Source: Apostichopus japonicus (lineage: Eukaryota > Echinodermata > Holothuroidea > Aspidochirotida > Stichopodidae). From it: a stretch of 64,000 bases of DNA. The stretch lies in contig NC_092577.1 of the NCBI RefSeq assembly GCF_037975245.1, positions 22,594,398 to 22,658,397 of the forward strand, given 5' to 3'. Below are positions 30,773 to 42,821 of this stretch, piece by piece (position 1 is the stretch's first letter; each line of letters begins with the position of its first letter). The notes under the pieces were generated by a model. That model was not told where the DNA came from and did not search any database. It was given only the letters and a program-made list of their open reading frames with translations. The translations under genes and the position numbers were made by a program.

Positions 30773-33700
30773 TTATATATTGAAGATGATGTCACACAAA
30801 ATTCCTACAATACAGTTGTTTTTACGGCCAAGACCCACAAGGGACAACCCCTTCCATTCATCTAAATTAAGTACCGGATGTAAAGTATTCAACTTATTAA
30901 CCAAAAAGTGCCATAAATTTTCCACTTCAGAACACTCAATAAAAAGATGAATAGTACTTTCGTGCGTGGTTTTGCAAAAGGTGCAGTAAGGAGAATCGGC
31001 TAATCCAAACTTGTACAATTTGTCGTTAGTGTAAAGAATATTATGTGATACTTTGAAGTCGATATCGGCGTCAAAGAAACACATTGGAGAACGATATATG
31101 TTACTCCATCTATTAGAAAAATCAAGACTGGGAAAATGCTGCTTCCAGTATTCTTCGCCCTTGGGCGATGTGTTAAGATTGTCACGCAAAAGGCGTGAAG
31201 CTATTCTGCACGAAACTGAGGAGGCATCTATAATGTTTTTGCCATTTTGAAATTTTACTGTAGGAATATAGTAAATTTGCGTAGATACAATTGCATCAGA
31301 AGAAAATATATCACCTAACCAGTCAGAGGGGAAGGCGTGGAGAATGACATCGATATAATTCTGAACATCGATTACTGTAAGGGGATTATCAGGATTAGCA
31401 AGCTCAATGCACTCATGCACGGCCTTGGCTGGCAGAGAAGCGGGTATAATCTCATACATCAGATCATGTCTTCTCTGGTCTCTGGTAGCCACAAACGGCC
31501 TTGAATTAGCCGATCCCATGCTAACATGAGTTCACAGTAATACGGGCTTAGCTTATGAACAGACTTGCGGTTAGGAGTAATTTGAAAGATACCACGCCCA
31601 AGGCTCATATCTTCATACACATTCAAAAAATACAAGATGAATTTTTTGTCATTTAATATTAATGTTTAATTCTAAGAGCATCTCTTGTTAGTTCAATGTC
31701 GCTCAAACTGAATCCCCCTCTGTCGATCGGTAAAAGCAACTTAAGATACTTAATAGAAGGTTTTTACCTCTCCAGATAAAATCGACTACACTCTGACGTA
31801 ATGTGGTGATAACCCAATCAGGGACTGGTAAAACAGTGGTCAAATATACTAAGCGAGTTACGATGAGCGAATTTATAGTGAGAGATTTACCCTTAAAAGA
31901 TAATTTTCTACCTTTCCAGGTATTTAATAATTTACGGCAGGAGGTAACTTTTTTTCTCCCAATTTTCTTTTTCGATTGACTTTTTGGTGGGATTACCATG
32001 GCTGCACCCAATGCAAAGTAATTCAGTTTAATCAATATTACAACTAGAGCCAGAAGCACGTTCATACAATTTAATGATGTTAAAAATAGAATAAATACTT
32101 GTGATACTAGACACGAAAAAGGTAGTGTCGTCCGCATGCTGAAAATTTTGGCTTCGATTTCACAAAATTTAATACCATGAATATATGGACAATTAATTAT
32201 AGCTTCATTAAATGGCTTGGCACAGAGAACATAGAGCATGGCTGAGAGTGGACAGCCCTGCCGAACTCCCCTTTTGACAGGGAAGGGATCGGAAATATAA
32301 CCATTGTGCTTGATTCGGCCATCGATATTGGTATAAAACAGTTTGATCCATTTTAGGAGCTTACGACCAAAACCCAGTTTTTCAGCGACTTCGAAGAGGT
32401 AGTTATGGTCAACGCTGTGAAAGGCTTTATATTGGTCAATTTGAAGAATAAAACCTGGTTTATTATATGAATTTACATACTCAATTACATTTTGCATAGT
32501 AAGCAAGTTTTCAGAAATATCTATTCCTGGAATACAACACGTTTGATCTTCTGAAATAATATTCTTACTTATACTTGTGATACGTTTGGCGAGAGCTTTG
32601 GCAATCATTTAAACTACGAAGATCTCCTTTCTTGGGTATAAGGGTAAGTATACTTATTTTCATGGATTCACAGAGTTCGTTGTCATGGAATGATGTCTCA
32701 ATGAGTGTAGTAAAAATATCGATAAAATCCCGCCAAAACACTGTAAAATTCAGCAGTTATTCCATCTAGTCCTGGAATTTTGTTCGGTTCCATTGCTAAC
32801 AGAGCGGCTTTCAACTCATCTAATGAAATATTTGCTTCACATGCTTCAACGTCCATTGGCGAGAGAAATCTTTTTAGTTCACAAAGTATCTGATCCCGCG
32901 ATTTGTTGTCGGTTTCTTCGGCTTGGTAGAGATTTGTATAGAACTTTACTTGTTCTTTCATAATTTCGTGTTGATCGGTGATGATCAAGCTCTGGTCAGT
33001 TAGTAGTTGTTTCATTACCTTCTTTTTTCGCCTGGATTTTTCAAGATTAAAGAAAAACTTTCTTGATTTTTCACCCTCCTCGTGCCACTGAATTTTAGAC
33101 CTGAGGAAGGTTCCTTGTAATTCTCTTAATGAAAGTTGGTTCGACTCATCTTCTAGGTTTTTAAGATGGGTACAGTCGTAATCGGAGAATTTTGTAGCTT
33201 TGTATTTCTCGTAGTCAATTTGTTTTGTCAGCTTCTTGTTGGCCCGACGTAGTGATTTCTGTTTTCTTTTGCTAAATTTTATCGTTGCATCTTTAAGTCT
33301 TTTTTGGAGGCCGTCGTACCATGATAAGAAATTATTTTAAAAATCAACGTGGAGTTTTGCTTCTCCAAGTAATTCACGAATTGATGTAAGGTAATCATCA
33401 TCATAAAGCAGGGAATTGTTAAAAATCCAACAACCTTGTCCACGTGGTTGACTAGAGAGATCGAGACTAATTACAACGAAATCGTGGTCTGACCGTGGGT
33501 ATTTGGCTATATTGCTGTTAGAAACACAATTTACGATGGTTTCAGAGGTAAGTATTCTGTCTATCCTTGATGATGACAGGCCATTCAAAGTATTCCGGAT
33601 ACATGTGAAGTTAGCTTTGCGAGGGTTTCTCTTCCTCCATATGTCAACGAGATGATATTTTACCATGATGTCATTAACAGGTTTACATTGTCGATTTTAG

Positions 33701-34104
33701 TTCATACTGCAGATTTTGATAGAAAACTCTTCTTTCCATCTGGTTGTTCGGAGCATATATTCCAATTACAGATAGAGGACGCTCATCAATGATAAAGTCT
33801 ATTCGAATAAAACGACAATTATCGTTTGTTATGCAGTTTGTAATATCAATATCACTATTTTTCCTGAACAGAACGGTTACTCCTTTTCTTTCTGGTGGGT
33901 ACAAAAGGAAGAGTACATTCTGCCACCCCATTCGACTAAAGCAACTTTTGGGATTTCTTCGTCCCAGAAGGTTTCAACTAGAACTGTTATGTCATACCTT
34001 TTAGATTTTACAAGGCTTAAGAGTTCTCTCCTTTTTTCAGCATTCCGTAATCCATTACAGTTCAGTGTGGTCAAGAGGAACATTGTTACGAGAAATGGAG
34101 CCAT
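30773..34104 (-). pseudogene. Tx1-like ORF2 (copy 3): endonuclease, RT, C-terminal domain
   Basis: Starts MAPFLVTMFLLTTLNCNGLRN (34104). APE motifs: LNCNGL, ETFWD, VIGIYAPNN, SRIDRILTS, SDHDFVVISL. RT: ALLAMEPNKIPGLDG, DQTCCIPGIDISENL, QIDQYKAFHSVDHNYLF, KRGVRQGCPLSAMLYVL and FQHADDTTFF (about 32150). C-terminal domain: DLMYEIIPASLPAKAVHECIEL, then a CCHC motif YCTFCKTTHESTIHLFIEC (about 30925-30980). Frames shift in the APE, near RT catalysis and after the thumb. ORF2 nicks DNA and copies the LINE RNA in place. Confidence 0.85.
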
Positions 34105-34694
34105 GGTATCGTCTTTTCCTTGGGTTTGTACATCCTTGCTAACCGGAGATTTGGCGATATATTCATTCTGCGTGATATGGTCTGTATCTTTTGTTTTAGC
34201 ATTGTTTCAAGGAAAGCTTCTTCATCACTACAGTCAGTTCGCTTTGTTCCTGTTTTTCCTGGCTTCTGATCTGTTTTTGCTTTATTTTTGACACTTGACT
34301 TGTCATTAGTCTCCATAGTTTTGGTTTCGGCTGGGCCCTTTGTTGCCTTAGTAGTTGTTTCTGTGTCCGTTGCATTAGAACCGGCCGGTACTGACAATTT
34401 TATGTTTGTTGGTGTCGGTGTTGCTGACGGTGCTGGTGCTGGTGTCGGTTCTGGTGTACCGTCCATAGGTTCACATTCAGAATGAGAGGCTGTGCTTTCT
34501 GCCTCACATAAAAAACTCTTATGTCCAAAATGGTTGCATATGTAACACTTGACGCCTGGGCAGCGTCTCTCTGTGTGTCCTTGTGTGGCACATTCCCGAC
34601 AGGTATATTGTGGGCAGTCTCTCATAATATGGTGATTACTTAAGCATTTGTTGCACACTTTGGTTTGTCCGTTATGTTTTAGTCTGATGTGCTC
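34086..34694 (-). pseudogene. Tx1-like ORF1 (copy 3), 5'-truncated
   Basis: Begins at EHIRLKHNGQTKV. Three CCHC knuckles follow (CNKCLSNHHIMRDC, CRECATQGHTERRC, CYICNHFGHKSFLC), then a Pro/Thr-rich tail and a basic end. It overlaps the ORF2 start by 19 bp, so ORF2 would be reached by reinitiation or similar. The RRM-like N-terminal half is missing. Confidence 0.8.
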
Positions 34695-34695
34695 G

Positions 34696-34709
34696 CGATT
34701 TCAAAATCG
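34696..34709. other. 14-bp palindrome at the flip point of the 5S array
   Basis: CGATTTCAAAATCG is a near-perfect palindrome of the 5S spacer element CGATTTTAAAATCG found at 42655, 42985 and 43417. Left of it everything 5S-related is on the minus strand; right of it, on the plus strand. Confidence 0.7.
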
Positions 34710-34877
34710 AATATATTAATAAATAACTACTTTGTTTTTATGTATTAGAATTTTATACATATATATATAAAATAAAGATTAACATAATATATATTAAATC
34801 CATTCATGTATAATATATATATTAAACCACTCATCATAAACTAGCAAACAACTAGCCTACATTTCACCTCTTGTAAT

Positions 34878-34997
34878 GTCTACGGCCACATCACGATGAC
34901 TATACCGGTTCTCGTCCGATCACCGAAGTCAAGCAACGTAGAGCGCAGTCAGTACCTGGATGGGTGACCGCCTGGGAATACTGGGTGCCGTAGACTT
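34878..34997 (+). rRNA. 5S ribosomal RNA gene 1
   Basis: 120-nt 5S gene with full internal control region (AAGTCAAGCAACGTA about position 48; GGATGGGTGACCGCCT about position 80) and T-run terminator. Variant with CACATCACGATGAC near the 5' end and GTAGAC at the 3' end. One base differs in the C-box region (ACCTGG for ACTTGG). Confidence 0.9.
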
Positions 34998-35072
34998 TTA
35001 TTTTCCTAATTGATAACACTATGTTGTCACGACGATGAGAAATTGAAATGCCCTACATTGACCTCTTCTTAT

Positions 35073-35192
35073 GTCTACGGCCATATCACGTTGACTATAC
35101 CGGTTCTCGTCCGATCACCGTAGTCAAGCAACGTAGAGCGCAGTCAGTACTTGGATGGGTGACCGCATGGGAATACTGGGTGCAGTAGGCTT
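35073..35192 (+). rRNA. 5S ribosomal RNA gene 2
   Basis: Full-length 5S with CATATCACGTTGAC 5' variant, 195 bp after gene 1 (short repeat unit). It has CATGG for CCTGG and TGCAG for TGCCG near the 3' end, changes that would weaken the terminal helix, so it may be a minor or inactive variant. A TTTTATTTT terminator follows. Confidence 0.85.
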
Positions 35193-35260
35193 TTATTTTC
35201 CTAATTGATAACACTATGTTGTCACGACGATGAGAAATTGAAATGGCCTACATTTCTTAT

Positions 35261-35380
35261 GTTAACGGCCATATCACGTTGACTATACCGGTTCTCGTCC
35301 GATCACCGTATTCCAGCAACGTAGAGCGCAGTCAGTACTTGGATGGGCGACCGCCTGGGAATACTGGGTGCCGTAGGCCT
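35261..35380 (+). rRNA. 5S ribosomal RNA gene 3
   Basis: Full-length, 188 bp after gene 2. Starts GTTAACGG rather than GTCTACGG and has GTATTCCAGC for the A-box flank, plus GGGCGACC in the C box. Possibly drifting, but all segments are present; terminator CTTTCTTTTCC follows. Confidence 0.8.
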
Positions 35381-35591
35381 TTCTTTTCCTAACTAGAACA
35401 CTGTCTTGCCACAAGGAAAGCGATTTTACAATCGAATATATTAATAAATAGCTCGATTGTTTTTATATATTATAATATTATACATATATATCTGAAATAT
35501 AGATTAACATAGGCTTTTATTTTCCTAATTGATAACACTATGTTGCCACGACGATGAGAAATTGAAATGGCCTACATTGACCTCTTGTTAT

Positions 35592-35711
35592 GTCTACGGC
35601 CATATCACGTTGACTATACCGGTTCTCGTCCGATCACTGTAGTCAAGCAACGTTGAGCGCAGTCAGTACTTGGATGGGTGACCGCCTGGGAATACTGGGT
35701 GCCTTATGTCT
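35592..35711 (+). rRNA. 5S ribosomal RNA gene 4 (3' end altered)
   Basis: 331 bp after gene 3 (long repeat unit). The 3' end reads GTGCCTTATGTC instead of GTGCCGTAGGCT, so pairing with the 5' strand of helix I is lost; probably a pseudogene or weak gene. Internal promoter is intact apart from GATCACTG. Confidence 0.75.
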
Positions 35712-35747
35712 GTCTTTTCCTAATTAGATTTTCCCATTAGAATTTTA
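35712..35747. other. 5S spacer ending at a LINE junction
   Basis: The spacer (TTTTCCTAATTAGA, then TTAGAATTTTA) stops at 35748, where the TAGA-repeat tail of the Rex1-like LINE begins. Confidence 0.6.
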
Positions 35748-35938
35748 GATAGATAGATAGACAATTTTATTGTCCATTTCAGAAAACAGAAAAGGGAAAT
35801 TATTTCCCGTCGACAGTAAGCATAAAACATTAGCGAATACAAACACAATCAAACAATAAGTAAACTATAAGTGAACAGCTACGAGGATTAAAGTAGATAA
35901 GCAGAACCAGAACAGTAACAGAGGCAGCACAGAGAGCT

Positions 35939-36079
35939 GCAAGTGACAAATCACACACTGTGGCCAAGTCGCTTTGCACGCGAGTTAAATAAGTGTATTG
36001 CCTCAGGTAAAAAAAGTATTACGGAACCTGGACGTATTGGGCACCTGTAATCGTATCCCGGATCTCTTGAAAATGATAT
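35939..36079 (-). pseudogene. C-terminal end of the Rex1-like ORF2
   Basis: Reads SFSRDPGYDYRCPIRPG, VILFLPEAIHLFNSR, then AKRLGHSV and a stop. This R-Y-R-C, FLP-AI-LFNS pattern is the typical tail of this LINE group. Separated from the main ORF2 at 39508 by the DNA element. Confidence 0.75.
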
Positions 36080-39000
36080 TAGTCCAGTCAATCTATGACA
36101 AAAAATGGCTCAACCTTAAACAAATTGCAACAGAATTTTTTTTAGCAGTTTTAGACTGATAAGTGTCTTATAAACATCATATCCAAAATCGACATTGATC
36201 CTGGTTGTCTAACCCAACCAAAATGGCGTCTTAATACAAAATGGCGGCGGGTTTATTTTTTTCAATAAATATTCTAATATATTGCCATTAAAGACATTAA
36301 TTACAATAAAAGCATAATCAAATCATACGGCGGTACCTTTAAATAGTGAAGAATGGTTGTAAATTAGATAGTAAAGAATCCGTCAGTGAGGGCGCTTTCC
36401 TCATCGCCATGTGATCATAAGTTAAGAGAGGACTATGTACGTGCAGGTTTATGTTTTCTAACTTCTTCCTCATTTAATTAATTTAGGATTTCAGGTGAAC
36501 AATGTTTACATAACTTTAGGCATAAGAGTATTGAGAAAAAACGTACCTTGCCTGGCAAATAATATGAAAACATGTGACTCTCCTTTGACATCACATTGTA
36601 TGGACATCTCTTGATTTACAAAACAAGGGATTTTATCACTAAAACTGAAATTTAACTTCTTTAGACATTGCCATTTTTTGTAAATAAGCAGCGAGTACTA
36701 TGCATTTGCAATCGAGCTAAACTTGCAATGCCCACATCGCTTCCTGTAGCCAATTAGTACTTTCTAACCGAGCGGCGATTCGTTTTGTGACTTGCTTTTT
36801 TTTTGGGGGGGGGGGCTGGGGTAACTATAGAACGGTGGTAGAGAGTAACATTTTTTTTTCATTTTGTGGGCCGCGGGGTGACAAAATTGTAACAATTTAT
36901 ACATTTTTTTCAGTGTGCTCCCTCTCACTTTAGTCGGGCATGCCCCCTACTTCCCTCTTTATTAAAAAGGAATTATCATATATTGAGGGATATTGATTTG
37001 ATTGAGGAAACGAACAAATTGGCGTGCTGAATCTTTTGTGATGACTTTCGTGATTCGTGATTCGGCTCATATGGAGTAGCTTTACACACCAAATATTTTA
37101 CTGAAACACTGATGAAGTAAATGATACCTTGAATAAACTAGGTCACTGCGGTAGGCTAACCCTAACCCATGAAAACCCTGGGTCGTGCAGCTTGGATGAG
37201 GGCGTGTCCAATTGAAGACACTTTCACATCATTCTCTTTTCCAACCATAATAGTGTTTAAGAGTAGTTTTAAACTGTCAGGAATAAACTTTAGATTTTGC
37301 TCAGTTGACGACACACTTGATGGGGATGGATATCTCAAATGCGATGCTTCCATTTGCTTTATATCACTCTACTATAAACAACTTCTCGGAAAATGCGTCT
37401 TGATGCCGTGGTCTCTTTGAAAATTGACCATACTGTGTTTGTCAATGTTACAACGTTTGGTTTGCCGTTAACCTCAGTTATCAAAATTGTATCGCCAAAG
37501 TGATCTTGTAGCCTTTACCTCATGTATACAGTGCTATAAGGGTTCGGACTCTCTCATTTTTTCGACTAGATCGGTTAGAGTAGCTTGTACTTCGTCATTT
37601 TCTTTCAAATATTCCGCAACTGTGATAAATGCGGCTGCTTGATGTTCATCTTCGGGACGTCCAGGGGTTCGTTTACTCTTAGAATTACCTTGAAAAGACT
37701 TTGGAAGCTGCTTGTGTGTTCTGAAATTAACGCTGCATGCCTGGTGATAGATTGCATCTGCAGCATGTAAATCGCTCACAAGTGAAAATCTGGCTTTCAC
37801 CTGTTTACCCCATTCGTCATCTTGGCCGCGGTCGTCACATGCCGACTCAATTTTCCTTTCAAATTAAAAGGTTTTGACTGGGTAGGCCTGATGACCTTTT
37901 TTACCGTTCACTTCAGCATTTTGTCCACAAAAAAGCAGTGTTCACCAAACAAAAACTGTTCAGTTTGTGAACGCAATTTACGCTTTAAACCGCATTTTCA
38001 ATTTGGTTTCAAATCGCTAACAATGGATCGTTTATTGCAATATCGTTTACGACATTTTTGGTGAACCCTCTGTCCAACAGATATGGTAAGTTCATCACCA
38101 CGTTGTTGGCTTGCCTCAATAATACCTTGAACACCCTTTTCTCGCAATGTCACGTCAGGGTCGCGGTCAGTTTCAAAAGAAATCTGACAGATGACGCACA
38201 CGTCCATCTAATAAAGAAAATAATAAATACAAAAATGTGCAATGAAGATATATGTGCAGGTTTACTTTACTTAGTTCACTAGGTTACTGATAGAGCATGA
38301 AGGTAGTGATACAGCATAATGACACCCCGTAAAGAGTAAATAGTGAAAAGCATACGACGACACAGTCACGTTTGTTTATCTTAAGTGACATTTTCAAAAG
38401 TATGCAATTATGTTGCAAAGTTTACAAAGATTGTATCTTAGTCATCGATGAAAATGCGGTTGTTATCTAAAGAATCCGAATGAATAATGGTTTGCTTAAT
38501 TGTGATGTATGAAAAAGTGAAACTTAATGTGGATCAATAATGAAAATCCATGATTTCTTCATTTTTCCAGCAATTTGTAGGTAATTACTAATGGTACGTA
38601 AGGGCATCCGTAGCTACAAAATTGTCGAAATCTCAGCATAAGCATAAACTTGCTTTTGAGTGCAACCCTGACTAAGCCTTTTTTAATCGTTCTTCTTTTA
38701 TTTGCAAGTTTTATATACTTGATGGTTTTACAGCTGTTTTAACGAATGCAGTTAGACTTATTGGAATATATTACGTCCTTTATCGACCGTTCATTCGCTT
38801 AAAATAACATTAGGCCTAACGTTATGCTAGCCTATACGTTCGTATTTCGTGCGAAACTAGCCAGACTGCATTTGTAAATGGTAGTTGGGGGTTAGTTTTC
38901 TTTGTAACCTTGTGGTAAATTAAAATATACACCAGCAAATGTTCTTTTTGCGTGGAGTTCGAAGTTAGATAAGGTCCAAGTCTAAATGTAACTAGGCCTC

Positions 39001-39507
39001 CATTGTCAGTGATATAGGCTACATCAGTACATGTATTTTGTGTAATACCAACCTAACACCAGTTTAGCGAAGCTATTCTTTCGATTATTTTCTTTCTTTT
39101 GTGCTATATTCAATTGATTTTAAACTACAGAAACGCAATGGCTATTACCTATAACAAAAATGTACATCTATTCCTTACCTGAACATTCCACGCAGATAAC
39201 AGATAGCAAAGACTCAAAAGCGTTACATCCTTGCTCAAGACAAAGGTTTTCGTGGCCGAGCGTGCGCGAGTGTAAGCAGTAGGCTGTAGCCACGGCAACG
39301 GCTATATAATTGTTTACCGTAGCTGATAAGAAGCATTAGTAAAATCGACACAACCGTTTCTTTTTGTAGCCAAAATTTCGGAATTTGGCAAATGTCGATT
39401 TATGTCGATTTTTAGTATGTTACTAATACGAATTTATTCTATCAATTTGCGTTAAAATAACTTCTGTTGCAATTTCTTTAAGGTTAAGTCATAGATTGAC
39501 TGGACTA
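36080..39507. mobile_element. 3.4-kb DNA transposon, ~50-bp terminal inverted repeats, TAT duplication
   Basis: Left end TAGTCCAGTCAATCTATGAC (36080-36099) and its reverse complement at the right end (39488-39507). Similarity continues inward through AACCTTAAA-AAATTGCAACAGAA on both sides. Flanks are TAT (36077-36079 and 39508-39510), and LINE coding rejoins across it. It carries one broken minus-strand gene (37162-38207). 36160-37160 and 38210-39470 show no coding. The 3-bp duplication does not settle the superfamily. Confidence 0.75.
37162..38207 (-). pseudogene. transposon-borne gene with two Cys/His modules
   Basis: ATG at 38207 opens MDVCVICQISFETDRD, LREKGVQGIIEASQQRGDEL, VHQKCRKRYCN. 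A second module follows in other frames: CFFCGQNAE, HQAYPVKT, then VSDLHAADAIYHQACSVNF. Both follow a plan of C-x2-C then H-x3-C with trailing aromatic, suggesting tandem zinc-binding units. Later parts read AAAFITVAEYLKEND, LTDLVEKM, and SVSSTEQNLKFIPDSLKLLL with SIGHALIQAARPR. I recall many paralogs in lancelet, hemichordate and cnidarian sets, in keeping with a mobile-element gene. No DDE motif was identified. At least three frame breaks. Confidence 0.6.
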
Positions 39508-42278
39508 TATGACTATGAAATGGGTGTGTGATCTTCTTTTATATTTTTTACTTTCTTTAACAGACTCTCTTCATATATAGTTGAGAGTGACGGAAGACTT
39601 GAACCAATGCAACATTCAGCTAACTTCCGAACACGTTCCAGCTCTGCCCTGTACTTCTTCGGCATACTGCCAAAGACACATATAATACTGGCCGTTATGA
39701 CACTTTGGATGATTGACTGGTAAAATAATTTCATGATGGTATAATTAACTCTGCATTGTTTTAATTTTCTAAGGAAATAAAGTCGTTGGCAGGCTTTACC
39801 CTTAACAGCCTTTGTGTGAACATTCCAATTAAGTTTATTATCAATATACGTTCCCAGGTACTTGTAGCTTTCTACCCTCTCAACTACGTTGCCATCAATT
39901 ATGACATGATCGTGGACAATATTTCCTTTCCTAAAATCAAACACTAGTTCCTTAGTTTTATTTATATTTAACATCAGACTGTTACTTTTACACCAAGCAA
40001 CAAATTTCTGTACTTCACTAACAAAGGCAGAGCTGTCATTATTATAAAGAAGACCAGTCAGCACGGTATCATCAGCATATTTGATAATATTGCATTGGTC
40101 ACTCGATATTTTACAATCATTTGTGTATAAGCAGAACAGCACTGGTGAGAGCACACATCCCTGGGGGGCACCCGTACTAATGACACACTGGTCAGATCTG
40201 AAATCACCCATTCTAACCATCTGAGGTCTACAACGCATATAATTGAGGACCCAGAGAACGATGTTATAGTTCACTTGCATGTCTAACAGTTTTTGTACTA
40301 ATATATTGGGCTTAATTGTGTTAAATGCACTCGAGAAGTCAATGAAGATTGACCTCACAGACGTTTTTGGTTGGTCTAAGTGCTTGAAGACCCCATGCAG
40401 GTAAACAAGTATTGCGTCATCTACACCTCTTTTGCTTTGGTAGGCAAACTGACTTTCATCAATAACAACACCTTTTTCAGCTAGAAGAAGTTTTAGTACC
40501 ACCCTTTCCAGACATTTCATGATATTTGACGTGAGTGATATCGGACGGTAGTCATTTAAACAAGAGACCACTTTTGTTTTAGGAACCGGAATTATGATTC
40601 AGGTTTTCTAGATCTCGGGAATAACGCCCTCATCAAGTGTTCTTTTGAAAATCGGAGTGAACACTGGCGCTAGCTGAGAGCTACATGTTTTTATTAACAT
40701 ATTTTGGACCCCGTCTGGGCCTGTGGCTTTATTTATCTTAACAGTAGAAAATATTTCCTGACAACATTTTCATTTACCATAACTCTGTCACTACCAGTGT
40801 TAGCACAATTGAGACTATTCCTCAATTTTGTATCAATTCCTGCATTAACCAATGTATCGCTACTCACATCAAACCTACAATAAAAATCATTCAAGTCATT
40901 AATCAGTTTTTGTCCATCTCTAATCGGTCCACTTTTATGTTTTCCTTTATAACCAGTTATACTTTGCATGAATTGCCAGGCTGCTTTCGAATTCCCCCCC
41001 TCAAATTTATCTTCCAATTTCTTTCCGTACTCTTTTTTTACATCTCTTAACTTCCTTTTTTATCTCCCGCTGCTTTGCCTTTACAAGATCAAAATCCTCG
41101 CTTGAGAATACAGCTTTCTTTTCATACACTACGGATTTCAACTCTTTGGATAGCCACGGTTTGCTATTTGTGAAAATGCGAAACGATTTCTTTGGGATTA
41201 TCAGATCAGCACAGAAATTAATATATTCGCTAACAGTTGTTATAGTGTCCTGTAAGTTTGGATCATCAAATACATTCCAGTCCGTGCACTCAAAACACCC
41301 ACGCAATTGGTCAAGAGCTTCCTTGTTCCAGCTTAGTTGCGTCTTCACAATGGGTTTGGATCTTTCCAGTTCACGACGGTACTTGGGCGACATATGGATA
41401 ATAAAGTGATCAGAACTAGCAAGCTGAGCTAAAGTTTTTACTTTGTAATTACTTCCATTAACATTTCCATAGCACATATCCAGTGTCGTGTTATTCCTTG
41501 TAGGCAGATCAATATATTGTGTATAAGTAGGCAGTAGATCGTCAATCTTGCAGTGATTAAAGTCCCCCATTATCATATTAACAGCATCGGGGTGGTAATT
41601 TTCAATGCGATTAATCGTTGCTTTCAATTGATTACGAGCATTGTCAGCATTCGCTTTCGGCTGGATATACACAGCCGTAACTAAGATCTGTGTGAATTCC
41701 CTTGGTAGATAAAATGGCCGAAGACCGATTGTCAAAACTTTCAATGTCAGGGGTGCATATTTTCTGTTTTACAGACAAGTTGTTACACCAGCTATCATTA
41801 ATGAAAAAACACAGACCCCCTCCTCTTGATTTTCCTGATTCGGTAGTACGGTCTCCACGAACAAGTGTATAATTTGGGATGTCAACGATTCTGTCAGGCA
41901 CACTTTCTGAGAGCCAGGTTTCTGTAAAACACATAAAGCCGGCCTCCCGGTATTCAAGTATCGAGTACATACCTTCAGCTCGTCCACTTTATTTTGTAGT
42001 GACGTTTTGTGCCCCCTACGCCTGTTCCTCTTCCGTACTCCACCACTTCTACCTCGCCTACGTCCCTTTATCTCCCCAGGGTATTGCTGATAGTCAGCCG
42101 GCTTTGGGCCTAGGCCATTGTGGCGTAACTGGGACAGTGCAGTTCGTGAATAGACGATACGCCTAGTTACACGATCATCACTACCGACACATCCATAAAA
42201 AAGTAGAAACAACAGAAAAACAAGAAATAACCACGTAAAACGACACTCAGCATGTTTTGCTTGAAACATGTTAGACAA
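39508..42278 (-). pseudogene. Rex1/CR1-like ORF2: N-terminal region, endonuclease, RT
   Basis: N-terminal basic region (KGRRRGRSGGVRKRNRRRGHK, about 42070), then APE: SLQNKVDEL, FMCFTETWLSESVPD, GGGLCFFINDSWC, VYIQPKAN, MIMGDFNHC and SSDHFIIHM. RT covers 40571-39513 as one open block of 352 residues with YADD (about 40075). A stretch around 40572-40740 and one at 41007-41020 shift frame. The N-terminal hydrophobic leader (WLFLVFLLFLLFYG) is noise or an unusual start. Confidence 0.8.
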
Positions 42279-42491
42279 ATATCACAAGACGGCTAGTCAA
42301 ATCCAAAAAACAACGACAAAACAGGAAGAACTGTCGAACGGTAGTCGCCACTGAGCAGCGCCTGTTGCACCATATATATGCCAAATATAGATTAACATAT
42401 AATATATATAATCCATTCATGTATAATATATATATTAAATCGACTTATCATAACCTACCAAACAACTAGCCTGTATTCCACCTCTTGTAAT

Positions 42492-42611
42492 GTCTACGGC
42501 TACATCACGTTGACTATACCAGTTCTCGTCCGATCACCGAAGTCAAGCAACGTAGAGCGCAGTCAGTACTTGGATGGGCGACCGCCTGGGAATACTGGGT
42601 GCCGTAGGCCT
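42492..42611 (+). rRNA. 5S ribosomal RNA gene 5
   Basis: Full-length. GGCTACATCACG 5' variant and CAGTTCTCG for CGGTTCTCG, with GGGCGACC in the C box like gene 3. T-run terminator present. Its CAGTTCT change lies at the LINE target site. Confidence 0.85.
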
Positions 42612-42821
42612 TTCTTTTCCTAACTAGAACACTGTCTTTGCCACAAGGAAAGCGATTTTAAAATCGAATATATTAATAAATAACTCCATTGTTTTTATAT
42701 ATTATAATATTATACATATATATGTGAAATATACATTAACATAGGCTTTTTTTCCTAATTGATAACACTATGTTGCCACGGCGATGAGAAATTGAAGTGG
42801 CCTACATCGACCTCTTCTTAT

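Larger units (their letters stand above)
30198..34694 (-). mobile_element. Tx1-clade LINE copy 3, 3' end inside a 5S gene
   Basis: Carries ORF1 (partial, from just before the knuckles), complete-order ORF2 and a 575-bp 3' UTR ending in a short A run at 30198-30204, then 5S sequence TACCGGTTCTCG. The 5' end stops at about 34694 against 5S spacer DNA of opposite orientation, next to a palindrome (34696-34709). Frames are broken by a handful of indels, but the order and length are near those of the full copy at 51 kb. Confidence 0.9.
35748..42376 (-). mobile_element. Rex1/CR1-like LINE in a 5S spacer, itself split by a DNA transposon
   Basis: Minus-strand LINE whose 5' end (about 42376) and 3' tail ((TCTA)n, 35748-35765) both abut 5S spacer sequence. 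ORF2: APE and RT at 39508-42278, and the last ~55 residues at 35939-36079 (GYDYRCPIRPGSVILFLPEAIHLFNSR, then stop). A 3.4-kb DNA element sits between these parts. RT has NDYRPISLTSNIMK, SIFIDFSSAFNTIKPNILVQKL, TGAPQGCVLSPVLFCLYTND and KYADDTVLTG. This motif set is that of Rex1/Babar- or CR1-type LINEs common in fish and invertebrates. A few frameshifts and stops. Confidence 0.8.
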
